A stretch of DNA of 64,000 nt from Marinobacterium profundum (GTDB taxonomy: Bacteria; Pseudomonadota; Gammaproteobacteria; Pseudomonadales; Balneatricaceae). This document shows, piece after piece, positions 46,977 through 55,754 of this stretch. The position numbers and the translations under genes were made by a program. Numbering within the stretch: position 1 is the stretch's first letter; each line of letters begins with the position of its first letter. The notes beneath the pieces are model-generated. The model was not told the DNA's origin. It saw nothing but the letters and a program-made list of their open reading frames with translations, and did not search any database. The stretch covers positions 1 through 64,000 of the forward strand of contig NZ_BCNS01000100.1 of the NCBI RefSeq assembly GCF_001528745.1, in the 5' to 3' direction.

Positions 46977-47963
46977 ATGATAAAGTCCTTCCGCAAATCC
47001 ATACTGGCCCTGACGGCTGCCACTGTGCCGCTGCTGACGATGGATGCCTCGGCGCTGGAATTAAAACTGGCCAACGTCCTGCCGGACAGCCATAGCTGGA
47101 ACATCGCCGCCAAGGGCTTCGCAGAAGACGTAAAAGCCGAAACCAGTGACAGAGTCAGCATCAAGCTGTTTGCCAACGGCCAGTTGGGTTCCGAAAACAC
47201 CCTGGTTGAAGGTCTGCAGATCGGCAGTATCCATGCAGGCATCATCGGCTGTGGCTCCTTCCAGCCACTGGAGCCCAAGATGGGTGTTGTCGAACTGCCA
47301 TACGCCTGGCCCAGTCGCGAAGCCGCCTACGCCGCCTACGATGGAGAACTGGGGGACACTCTCGAAGGTCTGGCCGAGCAACACAACATAAAGATCCTGT
47401 CCTGGTGGGAAAACGGATTTCGTCATATCACCAATAACCGGGCGCCGATCAATACACCGGCAGACCTGGACGGCCTGAAAATCCGCGTCACCCCAGATAA
47501 AATGCGGCTTGATGCCTTTGCCGGCCTTGGCGCCAGCCCCGCTCCCCTGGCCTTCGGCGAACTCTATTCAGCCCTGCAGCAGGGCGTGTTCGATGCCCAG
47601 GAAAACCCCCTGGCCATCATTTATTCATCGTCATTCTTTGAAGTACAGAAGTACGTTTCCCTCACTGGCCACGTCTGGTCACCTGCCTGCCTGACCGTAT
47701 CTCAGCCAATCTGGAACCGCATTTCCGCCGACGATCAGCAGACAGTGCAGACACTGGCTGACAAATGGCGCGACCAGCAACGCTTGATGACACAGAAGGA
47801 TGACGCTGAGCTGATTGGCAAGCTCGAAGCCGCCGGCATGCAGGTTAATCAGGTCGACACAGCCCCGTTCTCAGCCGGCGTACAGGATGTCTGGACCCAG
47901 TATGAGAGTGTCTTCGGCCCCGAACTGATCGGCTTGGTAAAACGCTACAGCAGTGCGCAATAA
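46977..47963 (+). CDS. TRAP transporter substrate-binding protein (DctP family)
   Basis: Periplasmic solute receptor, 328 residues. A signal peptide of about 27 residues (cleavage after DASA) precedes LELKLANVLPDSHSWNIAAKGFAEDV. Family blocks include GSENTLVEGLQIGSIHAG, NGFRHITNNRAPINTPADLDGLKIRVT-type segments (about 150-176) with the conserved Arg that binds the substrate carboxylate, and GVFDAQENPL. It heads dctP-dctQ-dctM. The substrate is an organic acid, identity unknown. ATG 46977 follows GAGGA. Confidence 0.9.
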   Translation: MIKSFRKSILALTAATVPLLTMDASALELKLANVLPDSHSWNIAAKGFAEDVKAETSDRVSIKLFANGQLGSENTLVEGLQIGSIHAGIIGCGSFQPLEPKMGVVELPYAWPSREAAYAAYDGELGDTLEGLAEQHNIKILSWWENGFRHITNNRAPINTPADLDGLKIRVTPDKMRLDAFAGLGASPAPLAFGELYSALQQGVFDAQENPLAIIYSSSFFEVQKYVSLTGHVWSPACLTVSQPIWNRISADDQQTVQTLADKWRDQQRLMTQKDDAELIGKLEAAGMQVNQVDTAPFSAGVQDVWTQYESVFGPELIGLVKRYSSAQ

Positions 47964-47978
47964 GCAAGGGTGAACCTG

Positions 47979-48443
47979 ATGCTACGCATTCTTACCCAAC
48001 TGTGCCTGGGCATCTCTGCGATTGGAGTGGCCCTGCTGGCCACTCTGATCAGCTGGGCGGTGTTTATGCGCTGGGCCCTGGGCGATACGCCCCACTGGGC
48101 GGAAGAGCTGCCGCAGTTCGTGCTGATCTGGATGGCCATGCTCAGCGCCGTCTGGTGCAGCCACCACAACTCCCACCTGACCGCCGGCCTGCGCGACCTG
48201 TGGCTGCACAACCTGGCCGCACGCCGGGTGATGCAACGTCTGGTCGACCTGCTGCTGGTCCTCGCCATGGTCATGCTGACAAAAGCGGGATGGGATCTGT
48301 CCATGCTGACGCTGGCGCAGAAAACGCCAGCCCTGCAATGGCCTGTCGGTCTGCTCTATCTGAGTGTGCCGGTGAGCTGTGCCTCCATCGCCCTGGTACA
48401 CCTGGGCGCGCTCTTGAGTAACCGGAGAAAACCCCATGAGTAA
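47979..48443 (+). CDS. TRAP transporter small permease (DctQ family)
   Basis: A 154-residue inner-membrane protein with four hydrophobic segments. The family signature ALGDTPHWAEELPQFVLIWMAMLSA lies at about 32-56. ATG 47979 follows AAGGG; a GTG at 47970 is an alternative. It is 15 bp after dctP, and its 3' end overlaps dctM by 8 bp, so the three genes are coupled. Confidence 0.88.
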   Translation: MLRILTQLCLGISAIGVALLATLISWAVFMRWALGDTPHWAEELPQFVLIWMAMLSAVWCSHHNSHLTAGLRDLWLHNLAARRVMQRLVDLLLVLAMVMLTKAGWDLSMLTLAQKTPALQWPVGLLYLSVPVSCASIALVHLGALLSNRRKPHE

Positions 48444-49719
48444 CGGAGCCCTGGTCCTGCTGGCGGTCTTCACGCTTTGCCTGATCATCGATGTGCCGAT
48501 TGCCTTCGGCCTGCTGATCGCGGCCCTGAGCTATCTGCTAATTTTCGATGCTGCGCCCCTGATGGTGGCGGCGCAGCAATATGTCGCCGGCATGCACAGC
48601 TTCACGCTGCTGGCGATCCCGCTGTTCGTTCTGGCGGCACAACTGATGAACCGGGTCGGCCTGACTGCCCGCATTGTCACCCTGTGCATGGCACTGGTGG
48701 GCAACAAGCCCGGTGGTCTTGCGGTCGTCGCGGTATTGGCCTGCATGATGTTCGGTGCCCTGTCCGGCTCCGGTGTTGCCGACGTGGTGGCGATTGGCAG
48801 CATGCTGCTACCGGCCATGCGCAAGGAAGGCTATGCCCCCGGCTTCAGCGCCGCTCTGGTCGGAACCTCGAGCTCGCTGGGCACGGTAATCCCGCCCAGT
48901 ATTGTCATGATCGTCTACGGCACCACCGCCAACACCTCCATCGGCAAGCTGTTCATGGGCGGTGTAATTCCCGGTCTGCTGCTGGCCGCGGCGCTGATAG
49001 TCGTGGCCGTATATCTGTCCAAACGTAACGGCTGGGCAGGCGGGCGCACCTTCAGCCGCGCTGAAAAATTGACGGCATGGCGTGAATCCATACCGGCGCT
49101 GATGGTGCCGGTGATGATCATCGGCGGTATCCGCATGGGTGTATTCACCCCGACCGAAGCTGCCGTTTCAGCCATTATCTACGCCCTGATACTGGGCTTC
49201 GTGGTCTATCGCTGCCTGTCACTGACGGCACTCTGGCAGTCACTGAAGGAAACCGCGGAAGTCAGCGGCGCCATCCTGCTGATCATCGCCGCCGCGGGCC
49301 TCTTTGCCTGGGGCCTGAGCTATGAAGAAGTCCCTCAGGCCATCTCCACCCTGGTAGGCGACCTGACCGACAGCAGAACCACAGTGCTGTTAATGCTGAT
49401 GGCGATCGTGCTGGTACTGGGTACCTTTATGGAAAGCATCGCCATCATCATCATTATCACCCCAATAGTGCTGCCGCTGCTGCTGCAGTACGACATCGAC
49501 CTGGTGCATTTCGGTGTATTGCTGACGGTCAATCTGGCGATAGGAGCCAACACACCGCCATTGGGCATCGATCTGATGGCCGCCAGCCGTATCGCGGGTA
49601 TTTCCACTGCAGAAACCCTCAAACCACTCAGCCTGATGCTGCTTGCCATGGTCGCGGTGCTGATGCTGATCGCCTTCGTGCCTGAAATCGTGCTGTTTCT
49701 GCCGAACTGGATGGAGTAA
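48436..49719 (+). CDS. TRAP transporter large permease (DctM family)
   Basis: A 427-residue inner-membrane protein with about 12 hydrophobic segments that forms the sodium-coupled transport channel. Signatures are IPLFVLAAQLMNRVG, FGALSGSGVADVVAIGSMLLPAM, GTSSSLGTVIPPSIVMIVYG and NLAIGANTPPLGIDL. Length is normal for the family. It ends 3 bp before the CitE/ThDP fusion gene, so importer and enzyme are in one operon. Confidence 0.93.
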   Translation: MSNGALVLLAVFTLCLIIDVPIAFGLLIAALSYLLIFDAAPLMVAAQQYVAGMHSFTLLAIPLFVLAAQLMNRVGLTARIVTLCMALVGNKPGGLAVVAVLACMMFGALSGSGVADVVAIGSMLLPAMRKEGYAPGFSAALVGTSSSLGTVIPPSIVMIVYGTTANTSIGKLFMGGVIPGLLLAAALIVVAVYLSKRNGWAGGRTFSRAEKLTAWRESIPALMVPVMIIGGIRMGVFTPTEAAVSAIIYALILGFVVYRCLSLTALWQSLKETAEVSGAILLIIAAAGLFAWGLSYEEVPQAISTLVGDLTDSRTTVLLMLMAIVLVLGTFMESIAIIIIITPIVLPLLLQYDIDLVHFGVLLTVNLAIGANTPPLGIDLMAASRIAGISTAETLKPLSLMLLAMVAVLMLIAFVPEIVLFLPNWME

Positions 49720-49722
49720 ATC

Positions 49723-52197
49723 ATGCGCCCAGAAACCACTCACCCCCTGCGCAGCTGGCTGTTCGCGGCTGGCCATGATCTGGCCGCACTGCACACAGCC
49801 CTCAACGCCCGTCCTGCGGTACTGGTCGTGGACCTGGAAGAGTTCACTCCGGCCGACCGCAAAGCGGAGGCCTGCGTACTGTTTCACCACATAGTTCCGG
49901 CCTGCAGAGATGCTGGCGTGCAGTGCGCTATCCGCCTTGACCGGCTGGATAACGGCGGCACAGAGCAGCTGGCGCTGATCGCCGCCGCCCGTCCTGCCGC
50001 TGTGCTGCTGCCACAAATCGAGCAGCCGGAACAGCTGCGCGAACTGCGTCAGCTGATGGATCAGCACGACCTCCGGGACACCCAGATTGTGCCCACCATC
50101 GAGACTCGGGCCGGCCTGGCCCGGCTGGATGAACTGTTCAGAGCTACCCGGCTGATCGGCGCTGCCCTGCTGGGCACCGGCGATCTGGCACAGGATTGCG
50201 GCCTGGCACAGGATCCGACTCGAATGCAGCAACTGCAGCCGTCCCGCACGACCTTTGCCGACCTTTGCCAGCGCAATGGTATCGAGGCGATAGACGGCCC
50301 CTGGCCCGAGCGATCCGACCCCCTCACCCGAGCCGATGCATACCACCAGGATTGTGACTTCTCCCGTTCAGCCGGCTTTCGCTCGCGCTGTGCCCTGACC
50401 GCCGGACAGGTTCTCAGCTGGCAATCATATAACCGCGCCGGACACGCTATACAAGAACAGCTGGAGCCCAAGATGCTTACTTCTTCAGAACATTGCCCAA
50501 CCGAAACATCCCGTCTGCGTAACGGCGGGCAGATACTCATGCAACAGCTTCGTCTTCAGGGTGCTCGCCGGCTGTTTATGGTCGCTGGCGAAAGCTACCT
50601 GCCCTGCATTGACGCCTTCAACGAGCACACCGATCAGATCCAGGCCATCACCTGCCGGCAGGAGAGCGGCGCCGCCTATATGGCCGAGGCCTACGGCAAG
50701 CTGACCGGTGAACCTGGCATCTGCTTCGTAACCCGAGGCCCCGGCGCAACCAACGCCTCGGTTGGCGTGCATACCGCTTACCAGGATTCCACCCCGATGA
50801 TTCTGTTCATCGGCCAGGTGGGCAACGACTTCATTGAACGCGAAGCCTTTCAGGAGATCGACTACCGCCGCATGTTTGGTGAAATGACCAAGTGGGTAGC
50901 GCAAATAGACCGCACTGATCGCATCCCCGAGTATGTCGCCCGCGCCTGGGCCATTGCCACCAGCGGCCGCCCAGGCCCTGTGGTATTGGCACTGCCGGAA
51001 GACACCCTGTTCAACACCGCGGACGTCGCCAATATCAACCCGGCCGCCCCGCTGGACAGCTTTGCCGGCACAAGCCAGATGCAGGCCCTGCAACAGCACC
51101 TGGAAAATGCTAAAAAGCCGTTTCTGCTGGTTGGCGGCAGCAGTTGGCGCCCGGAAGCCATGCAACAACTACAGGCCTTCGCACAGCGCTTCGACCTGCC
51201 GGTTGGTGCCGCCTGGCGCCGGCTGGAATGCTACGACCAGCGCGACGAGCAGTTCGTTGGTCACGTCGGCTGGGCCATGCACGAGCCGCTGCGACAGCAG
51301 CTGCTCGAGAGCGACCTGATCATCGCCGTCGGTACTCGCATGGGTGAAGCCACCAGCGAAGGCTATAGCTGGATCGAATGTCCGCAGCCCAGGCAAACAC
51401 TGATTCATGTCTACCCCGATCCAGAGGAGCTGGGCCGGGTCTACCGCCCGGACCTGGCGATCAATGCCAGTGTCAACGGCTTCGCCTCCATGCTGGAAGC
51501 GCTGCAACCAAGCGGAAAACACGCCTGGTCGGCACTGCGGGCCCAGGCACGCCAGGACTATCTCGCGACCCTGACTCCGCTGCCAGCGCCTGGCGCGCTG
51601 AGCCTGGATGAGGTATCCCATACGGTCAACAAGGTGCTGGACGGCCAGGGCTGCGTCACGGTTGGCGCCGGTAACTATGCGCTTTACCCACACCGCTATG
51701 TGCAGTTCGCAGGCGCAGCCAGCTCCCTGGCCTCCACCGTGGGCACCATGGGTTACGGCCTGCCGGCAGCAATTTCCTACAAGCTCGAGAACCCGGATCA
51801 ACCTGTGGTTTGTTTCGCCGGCGACGGCTGCTTTCAGATGAACATGCAAGAACTTGGCGTCGCGCTGCAGTACAACCTCGGCATAGTGGTGCTGGTCTTC
51901 AACAATGGCATGTGGGGCACCATTCGCGCCCATCAGGAACGCGAGTTCCCGGGCCGCGAGATTGCCCTTAGATTCCAGAATCCTGAGTTTGCCCGCCTCA
52001 TCGAAGCCTACGGCGGCATGGGCAAGGTCGTTACCGAAGATGCAGAGTTTGAACCTGCCTTTCGTGCCGCGCTGCAGTTCACACACGAGCACAAACTGCC
52101 GGCCATCATCGAGTTGCGTTACGACAGCAATGGCATCGCCCCCGGCGCCCTGCTGAGCGATATCCGTGACCAGGCCCTGGCCGCCCAGCAACTCTAG
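49723..52197 (+). CDS. CitE/HpcH-like domain fused to a ThDP-dependent decarboxylase/carboligase-like enzyme
   Basis: An 824-residue two-part protein. Residues 1-250 resemble the HpcH/HpaI (citrate lyase beta-like) TIM barrel, with VLVVDLEEFTPADRK, LLPQIEQPEQL, PTIETRAGL and LGTGDLAQDCG in place of the usual DLED, PKVE, IETA and G..D blocks. Residues 251-824 form a complete acetolactate-synthase-like ThDP enzyme. The catalytic Glu is in CRQESGAAYMAEAYG; FVTRGPGATNA, a central domain and the ThDP motif GDGCFQMNMQELGVALQY...FNNGMWG follow. An in-frame ATG at 50473 (residue 251), preceded by GGAG, coincides with the domain border, so a shorter ThDP protein may also be made. The reaction is unknown. 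Confidence 0.82.
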   Translation: MRPETTHPLRSWLFAAGHDLAALHTALNARPAVLVVDLEEFTPADRKAEACVLFHHIVPACRDAGVQCAIRLDRLDNGGTEQLALIAAARPAAVLLPQIEQPEQLRELRQLMDQHDLRDTQIVPTIETRAGLARLDELFRATRLIGAALLGTGDLAQDCGLAQDPTRMQQLQPSRTTFADLCQRNGIEAIDGPWPERSDPLTRADAYHQDCDFSRSAGFRSRCALTAGQVLSWQSYNRAGHAIQEQLEPKMLTSSEHCPTETSRLRNGGQILMQQLRLQGARRLFMVAGESYLPCIDAFNEHTDQIQAITCRQESGAAYMAEAYGKLTGEPGICFVTRGPGATNASVGVHTAYQDSTPMILFIGQVGNDFIEREAFQEIDYRRMFGEMTKWVAQIDRTDRIPEYVARAWAIATSGRPGPVVLALPEDTLFNTADVANINPAAPLDSFAGTSQMQALQQHLENAKKPFLLVGGSSWRPEAMQQLQAFAQRFDLPVGAAWRRLECYDQRDEQFVGHVGWAMHEPLRQQLLESDLIIAVGTRMGEATSEGYSWIECPQPRQTLIHVYPDPEELGRVYRPDLAINASVNGFASMLEALQPSGKHAWSALRAQARQDYLATLTPLPAPGALSLDEVSHTVNKVLDGQGCVTVGAGNYALYPHRYVQFAGAASSLASTVGTMGYGLPAAISYKLENPDQPVVCFAGDGCFQMNMQELGVALQYNLGIVVLVFNNGMWGTIRAHQEREFPGREIALRFQNPEFARLIEAYGGMGKVVTEDAEFEPAFRAALQFTHEHKLPAIIELRYDSNGIAPGALLSDIRDQALAAQQL

Positions 52198-52279
52198 CCA
52201 CACCAAAATACTGTGCATGCCCCGCCGCCCGCCGCCCCAGGCGCGGCGCCGGGCACTCTGAATAGCGGAGAACACATCC

Positions 52280-53521
52280 ATGAATACCTCCATGCTACAT
52301 ATCGATGGCGCACGCCTGTGGCAGTCGCTGATGGACCTGGCCCAGGTAGGAGCCACGGATCTGGGCGGTAATTGCCGCCTGGCCCTCACCGACGAAGACA
52401 AGGCCGGCCGAGAACTGGTCAGTGGCTGGCTGCGTGATGCAGGTCTGAGCCTGCGGGTCGATGCTCTGGGCAATATCTTTGCCCGCCGCGCCGGGCGCAA
52501 TCCGGAGCTGCCACCAGTCATGAGCGGCAGTCATATCGATACGCAGCCCACCGGCGGGCGCTTCGACGGCAACTATGGTGTGCTCGCCGCGCTGGAAGTG
52601 GTACGCCGCCTGAACGAGCTCAACATCGAGACCGAAGCCCCCATCGATGTTGCTATCTGGACCAATGAGGAGGGCTCCCGCTTTGTGCCGGTCATGATGG
52701 GATCGGGCGTGTTCGCCGGCGTACTGACGCTGGACCAGGCCCTCAATGCCCGGGACAAGGCAGGCCTGTGCGTGCGCGACGAACTGCTGCGTATCGGCTA
52801 TGCCGGCCCGGAGCCCGTCGGTGGCTATCCGGTAAAGGCCTATTACGAGGCCCATATCGAGCAGGGCCCGGTGCTGGACACCGAAGACCTGTCAGTCGGC
52901 ATCGTCACCGGCGCCCTGGGGCTCTACTGGTACGATGTCATAGTCACCGGCCAGGAGTGCCATGCCGGCCCCAGCCCCATGCCCTATCGCCGTGATGCCC
53001 TGAAAGTCGCCTGCGGCCTGATCAATGAAATCCTGACCTTCGCGGACACGCGCCAGCCAGATGGCCGCGTCACCGTCGGCGAGCTGGACATGCACCCGAA
53101 CTCCCGCAACGTGGTGCCCGGCCGCGTGCGCTTCACCGTGGACCTGCGCCACAGCGATGCCGCTGAACTGGAGCTCATGCATACCCAGCTGCAGCAACTG
53201 ATCGAAGGCGCCGGCAATGTCGGCGTTAGCGTCGAGCTTAAAGTGGTACAGCAGATGGCGCCGACCCTTTTTGACGCCGGCCGCGTGGCCAATGTTCGAC
53301 AGGCCGTGCAGTCACTGGAATTGCCGCACCTGGAGCTGATCAGCGGCGCCGGCCACGATGCAGTCTATCTCAGCCGCGTCATCCCCACTGCAATGATTTT
53401 CGTGCCCTGCATCGGCGGCATCAGCCATAACGAAATCGAGGACGCCAGACCCGATGAGCTGGCCGCCGGCGCCAGCGTACTGCTCAACGCCATGCTGGCA
53501 GACGCTGGGAGGGTCGCATGA
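52280..53521 (+). CDS. M20 family Zn-dependent hydrolase (N-carbamoyl-amino-acid hydrolase/allantoate amidohydrolase-like)
   Basis: A 413-residue metallohydrolase of the hydantoinase/carbamoylase amidase family. The metal-binding blocks are GSHIDTQPTGGRFDGNYG (His and Asp ligands, about 80-97), WTNEEGSRF (Glu), EAHIEQGPVL (His) and the C-terminal GGISHNEIE (His), plus the lid-domain VTGQECHAGPSPMPYR. Known members cleave N-carbamoyl or ureido groups (beta-ureidopropionate, N-carbamoyl amino acids, allantoate). Because this organism already has allantoicase, a different ureido or amide substrate is likely (inference). The stop overlaps the next gene by 4 bp. Confidence 0.87.
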   Translation: MNTSMLHIDGARLWQSLMDLAQVGATDLGGNCRLALTDEDKAGRELVSGWLRDAGLSLRVDALGNIFARRAGRNPELPPVMSGSHIDTQPTGGRFDGNYGVLAALEVVRRLNELNIETEAPIDVAIWTNEEGSRFVPVMMGSGVFAGVLTLDQALNARDKAGLCVRDELLRIGYAGPEPVGGYPVKAYYEAHIEQGPVLDTEDLSVGIVTGALGLYWYDVIVTGQECHAGPSPMPYRRDALKVACGLINEILTFADTRQPDGRVTVGELDMHPNSRNVVPGRVRFTVDLRHSDAAELELMHTQLQQLIEGAGNVGVSVELKVVQQMAPTLFDAGRVANVRQAVQSLELPHLELISGAGHDAVYLSRVIPTAMIFVPCIGGISHNEIEDARPDELAAGASVLLNAMLADAGRVA

Positions 53522-55017
53522 GTCAGTACAGCCTGGAACAGTGGCAGCAAAAAGCAGCCAATCTGATCATCGAAGGCCGCGCCTGGATCGATGAGGGCTA
53601 CTGCAGGGCCGAAAACGACAGCACCCTGCCCAGCATTAACCCGGCTACAGGCCTGCCACTGGCCGATATTGCCGACTGCAGCGAAGCTGACGTTGATCGT
53701 GCCGTCAGCCTGGCCCGCGCTGCGCTGGACCGCGGCGACTGGTCCCGCCGCGCGCCGTCCGATCGCCGCCTTGTGCTGGAGCGCCTTGCTGACCTGGTGG
53801 CCAAACATGCCGAGGAACTGGCACTGCTGGAAAGCCTCGACATGGGCAAGCCAGTGGGTGATGCGCTGGCCTTTGACCTGCCCCAAACCGAACATTGCCT
53901 GCGTTTTTACGCCGGCGCCATCGAGACCCAAACCGACGAGGTTCTGCCGACCGGTGATCAGGTACTGGCCACCGTCACCCGCGAACCGGTGGGCATAGTC
54001 GCGGCAGTGGTGCCCTGGAATTTCCCGCTGATGATCAGCTGCTGGAAACTGGCGCCTGCGCTGGCCACCGGCAATTCGGTAATCATCAAGCCGGCAGAGC
54101 AATCCAGCCTGAGCGCCATCCGTCTGGCCGCACTGGCCGCCGAAGCCGGCATTCCCGCCGGCGTTTTCCAGGTATTGCCAGGCCAGGGGAAAATCACCGG
54201 CCAGGCGCTGGGGCTGCACATGGATGTTGACTGCCTGACCTTCACCGGCTCAACCCTGACCGGCAAGCGTTTCATGGCCTATGCCGCCCAGTCCAACCTG
54301 AAACGGGTGTGGCTGGAGTGTGGCGGCAAGTCACCGCAGATAGTGTTTGCCGACAGCCAGCAGTTGGAGCGCGCCGCCGCCGCCGCAGCCGCCGCGATCT
54401 TCGTCAACCAGGGCGAAGTCTGTATCGCCGCCTCCCGGCTCTATGTTGAAGACGCCATCTACGACGATTTCGTACAACTGCTGCTCAGGGAAGCTCGCCA
54501 GTACTGCCCTGGCAATCCGCTTGATCCGGCCAGCCGCGCCGGCGCCATGGTCGACCAGTTGCAGTTCGACCGTGTGGTGGGCGGCGTCACTGAGGCTCTC
54601 GCCGCCGGCGCCCGCACGCTCACGGACACCCCGCTGATCGCCGCCCAGAACAACGGCTGGTTCCTGAATCCCACAGTGCTTGAGTGCGACAGCAACGCCA
54701 ACCCACTAATGCGCGAGGAGCTGTTTGGGCCTGTGCTGGGGCTGTGCCGTTTCCACAGTGAGGAAGAAGTCATTGCTCTGGCCAACGACTCGGCCTATGG
54801 CTTGGGCGCCGGCCTCTGGACCGACAATCTCGGCCGGGCCCACCGCGTTTCCCGGCGCCTGCAGGCCGGTATGGTGTGGATCAACAGCTATGCCGACGGA
54901 GCCATTACAGTCCCCTTCGGTGGCCGCAAACAATCCGGTTTCGGCCGCGACAAGTCCATCCATGCACTGGACAAGTACACCGACCTCAAGTCGACCTGGA
55001 TCGATCTCAGCCACTGA
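53518..55017 (+). CDS. Aldehyde dehydrogenase, PuuC-like
   Basis: NAD(P)-dependent aldehyde dehydrogenase of 499 residues. Catalytic Cys302 is in NQGEVCIA and the general base Glu267 in WLECGGKS. VVPWNFPL, FTGSTLTGKR and NDSAYGLGAGLW complete the family pattern. Overall closest to PuuC (gamma-glutamyl-gamma-aminobutyraldehyde dehydrogenase) and related amino-aldehyde enzymes from memory of that family. It overlaps the M20 hydrolase gene by ATGA and is followed by the RraA-like gene. It is probably not betB, because it is far from betA and in another operon. Confidence 0.9.
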   Translation: MSQYSLEQWQQKAANLIIEGRAWIDEGYCRAENDSTLPSINPATGLPLADIADCSEADVDRAVSLARAALDRGDWSRRAPSDRRLVLERLADLVAKHAEELALLESLDMGKPVGDALAFDLPQTEHCLRFYAGAIETQTDEVLPTGDQVLATVTREPVGIVAAVVPWNFPLMISCWKLAPALATGNSVIIKPAEQSSLSAIRLAALAAEAGIPAGVFQVLPGQGKITGQALGLHMDVDCLTFTGSTLTGKRFMAYAAQSNLKRVWLECGGKSPQIVFADSQQLERAAAAAAAAIFVNQGEVCIAASRLYVEDAIYDDFVQLLLREARQYCPGNPLDPASRAGAMVDQLQFDRVVGGVTEALAAGARTLTDTPLIAAQNNGWFLNPTVLECDSNANPLMREELFGPVLGLCRFHSEEEVIALANDSAYGLGAGLWTDNLGRAHRVSRRLQAGMVWINSYADGAITVPFGGRKQSGFGRDKSIHALDKYTDLKSTWIDLSH

Positions 55018-55080
55018 GTTCGGCACCTGAGCGCAGCCCTGTGCTGCGTCTTCGGAGCCGCTCCCCGAGGAGTTCATAGC

Positions 55081-55692
55081 ATGAAACCAGATCTGTTAAA
55101 TTCGCTGCTGCAGGTGGAAACCGCCACCCTAGGCCATGCCATCACCGAGGGTTTCATGACCCCTGCGATGCAGTGCGCCACGTCCGAAAAGCGCTGCTGC
55201 GGCCCTGCACTGACCGTTTCGCTACCGGGGGATGACGGCTACAGCCTGCCGCTGGCGCTGCTCAAGGCACGCCCCGGCGATGTCCTGGTGATCGAGCGCC
55301 TGAACGACGACCGCCATGCCTGCTGGGGAGCGGTCATGACAGAAGCTGCACTGCAGGCCGGTATCAGCGCCGTGGTGCTGGATGGCTATATCACCGATAT
55401 CGGCGCCGTCCGGGCGGCGGGCCTCGCCGTCTGGTGCAAGGGCCGCTCGCCCGTCACCACCAAGGCGGGCAAAACCGGCGGCAGCGTCAACCAGACGGTG
55501 ACCTGCGACGGCGTACGGGTGGGGCCTGGCGATATAGTGCTGGCCGATGAAAACGGAGTCGTAGTGCTAGCACCGGAGCAGGCCGAAGCCTTGGCAGCTC
55601 AGGCGCTGGAGATCCAGGCAAGGGAGTTGCCGATCATTGAACGCATACGCCTTGGCGAGTCTCTCGCCTCTATCTATTACGGGCAGCAGTAA
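55081..55692 (+). CDS. RraA family protein (HMG aldolase/oxaloacetate decarboxylase-like)
   Basis: A 203-residue protein of the RraA/dimethylmenaquinone-methyltransferase-like fold. Family members are class II pyruvate aldolases acting on 4-hydroxy-4-methyl-2-oxoglutarate or decarboxylating oxaloacetate, or they inhibit RNase E. Visible blocks are PGDVLVIERLNDDRHACWGAVMTEAAL, GISAVVLDGYITDIGAVRA (metal-site Arg/Asp region), GPGDIVLADENGVVVL-type. The conserved GD...RD segment reads DGYITD here, so the usual Arg-Asp pair is altered (D-x-x-x-x-D). Set in a catabolic operon, an aldolase-type role is likelier than RNase E control. Confidence 0.75.
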   Translation: MKPDLLNSLLQVETATLGHAITEGFMTPAMQCATSEKRCCGPALTVSLPGDDGYSLPLALLKARPGDVLVIERLNDDRHACWGAVMTEAALQAGISAVVLDGYITDIGAVRAAGLAVWCKGRSPVTTKAGKTGGSVNQTVTCDGVRVGPGDIVLADENGVVVLAPEQAEALAAQALEIQARELPIIERIRLGESLASIYYGQQ

Positions 55693-55754
55693 GCCGCCCT
55701 ATCCCTTGCACGCGGGGTCCTTCCCGCCTGTTGATCAGCAAACGGAGAGTCAAG

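Noticed and set aside
52280-53521. Identity as allantoate amidohydrolase (allC/hpxK) of the purine pathway
   Set aside because: An allantoicase is already encoded in the puuE operon. This gene is in a different operon without the purine operators, so a specific name is not justified.
53518-55017. Identity as betaine aldehyde dehydrogenase (betB) completing the bet locus
   Set aside because: The gene is 11 kb away, coupled to the M20 hydrolase, and its sequence is closer to PuuC-type enzymes.
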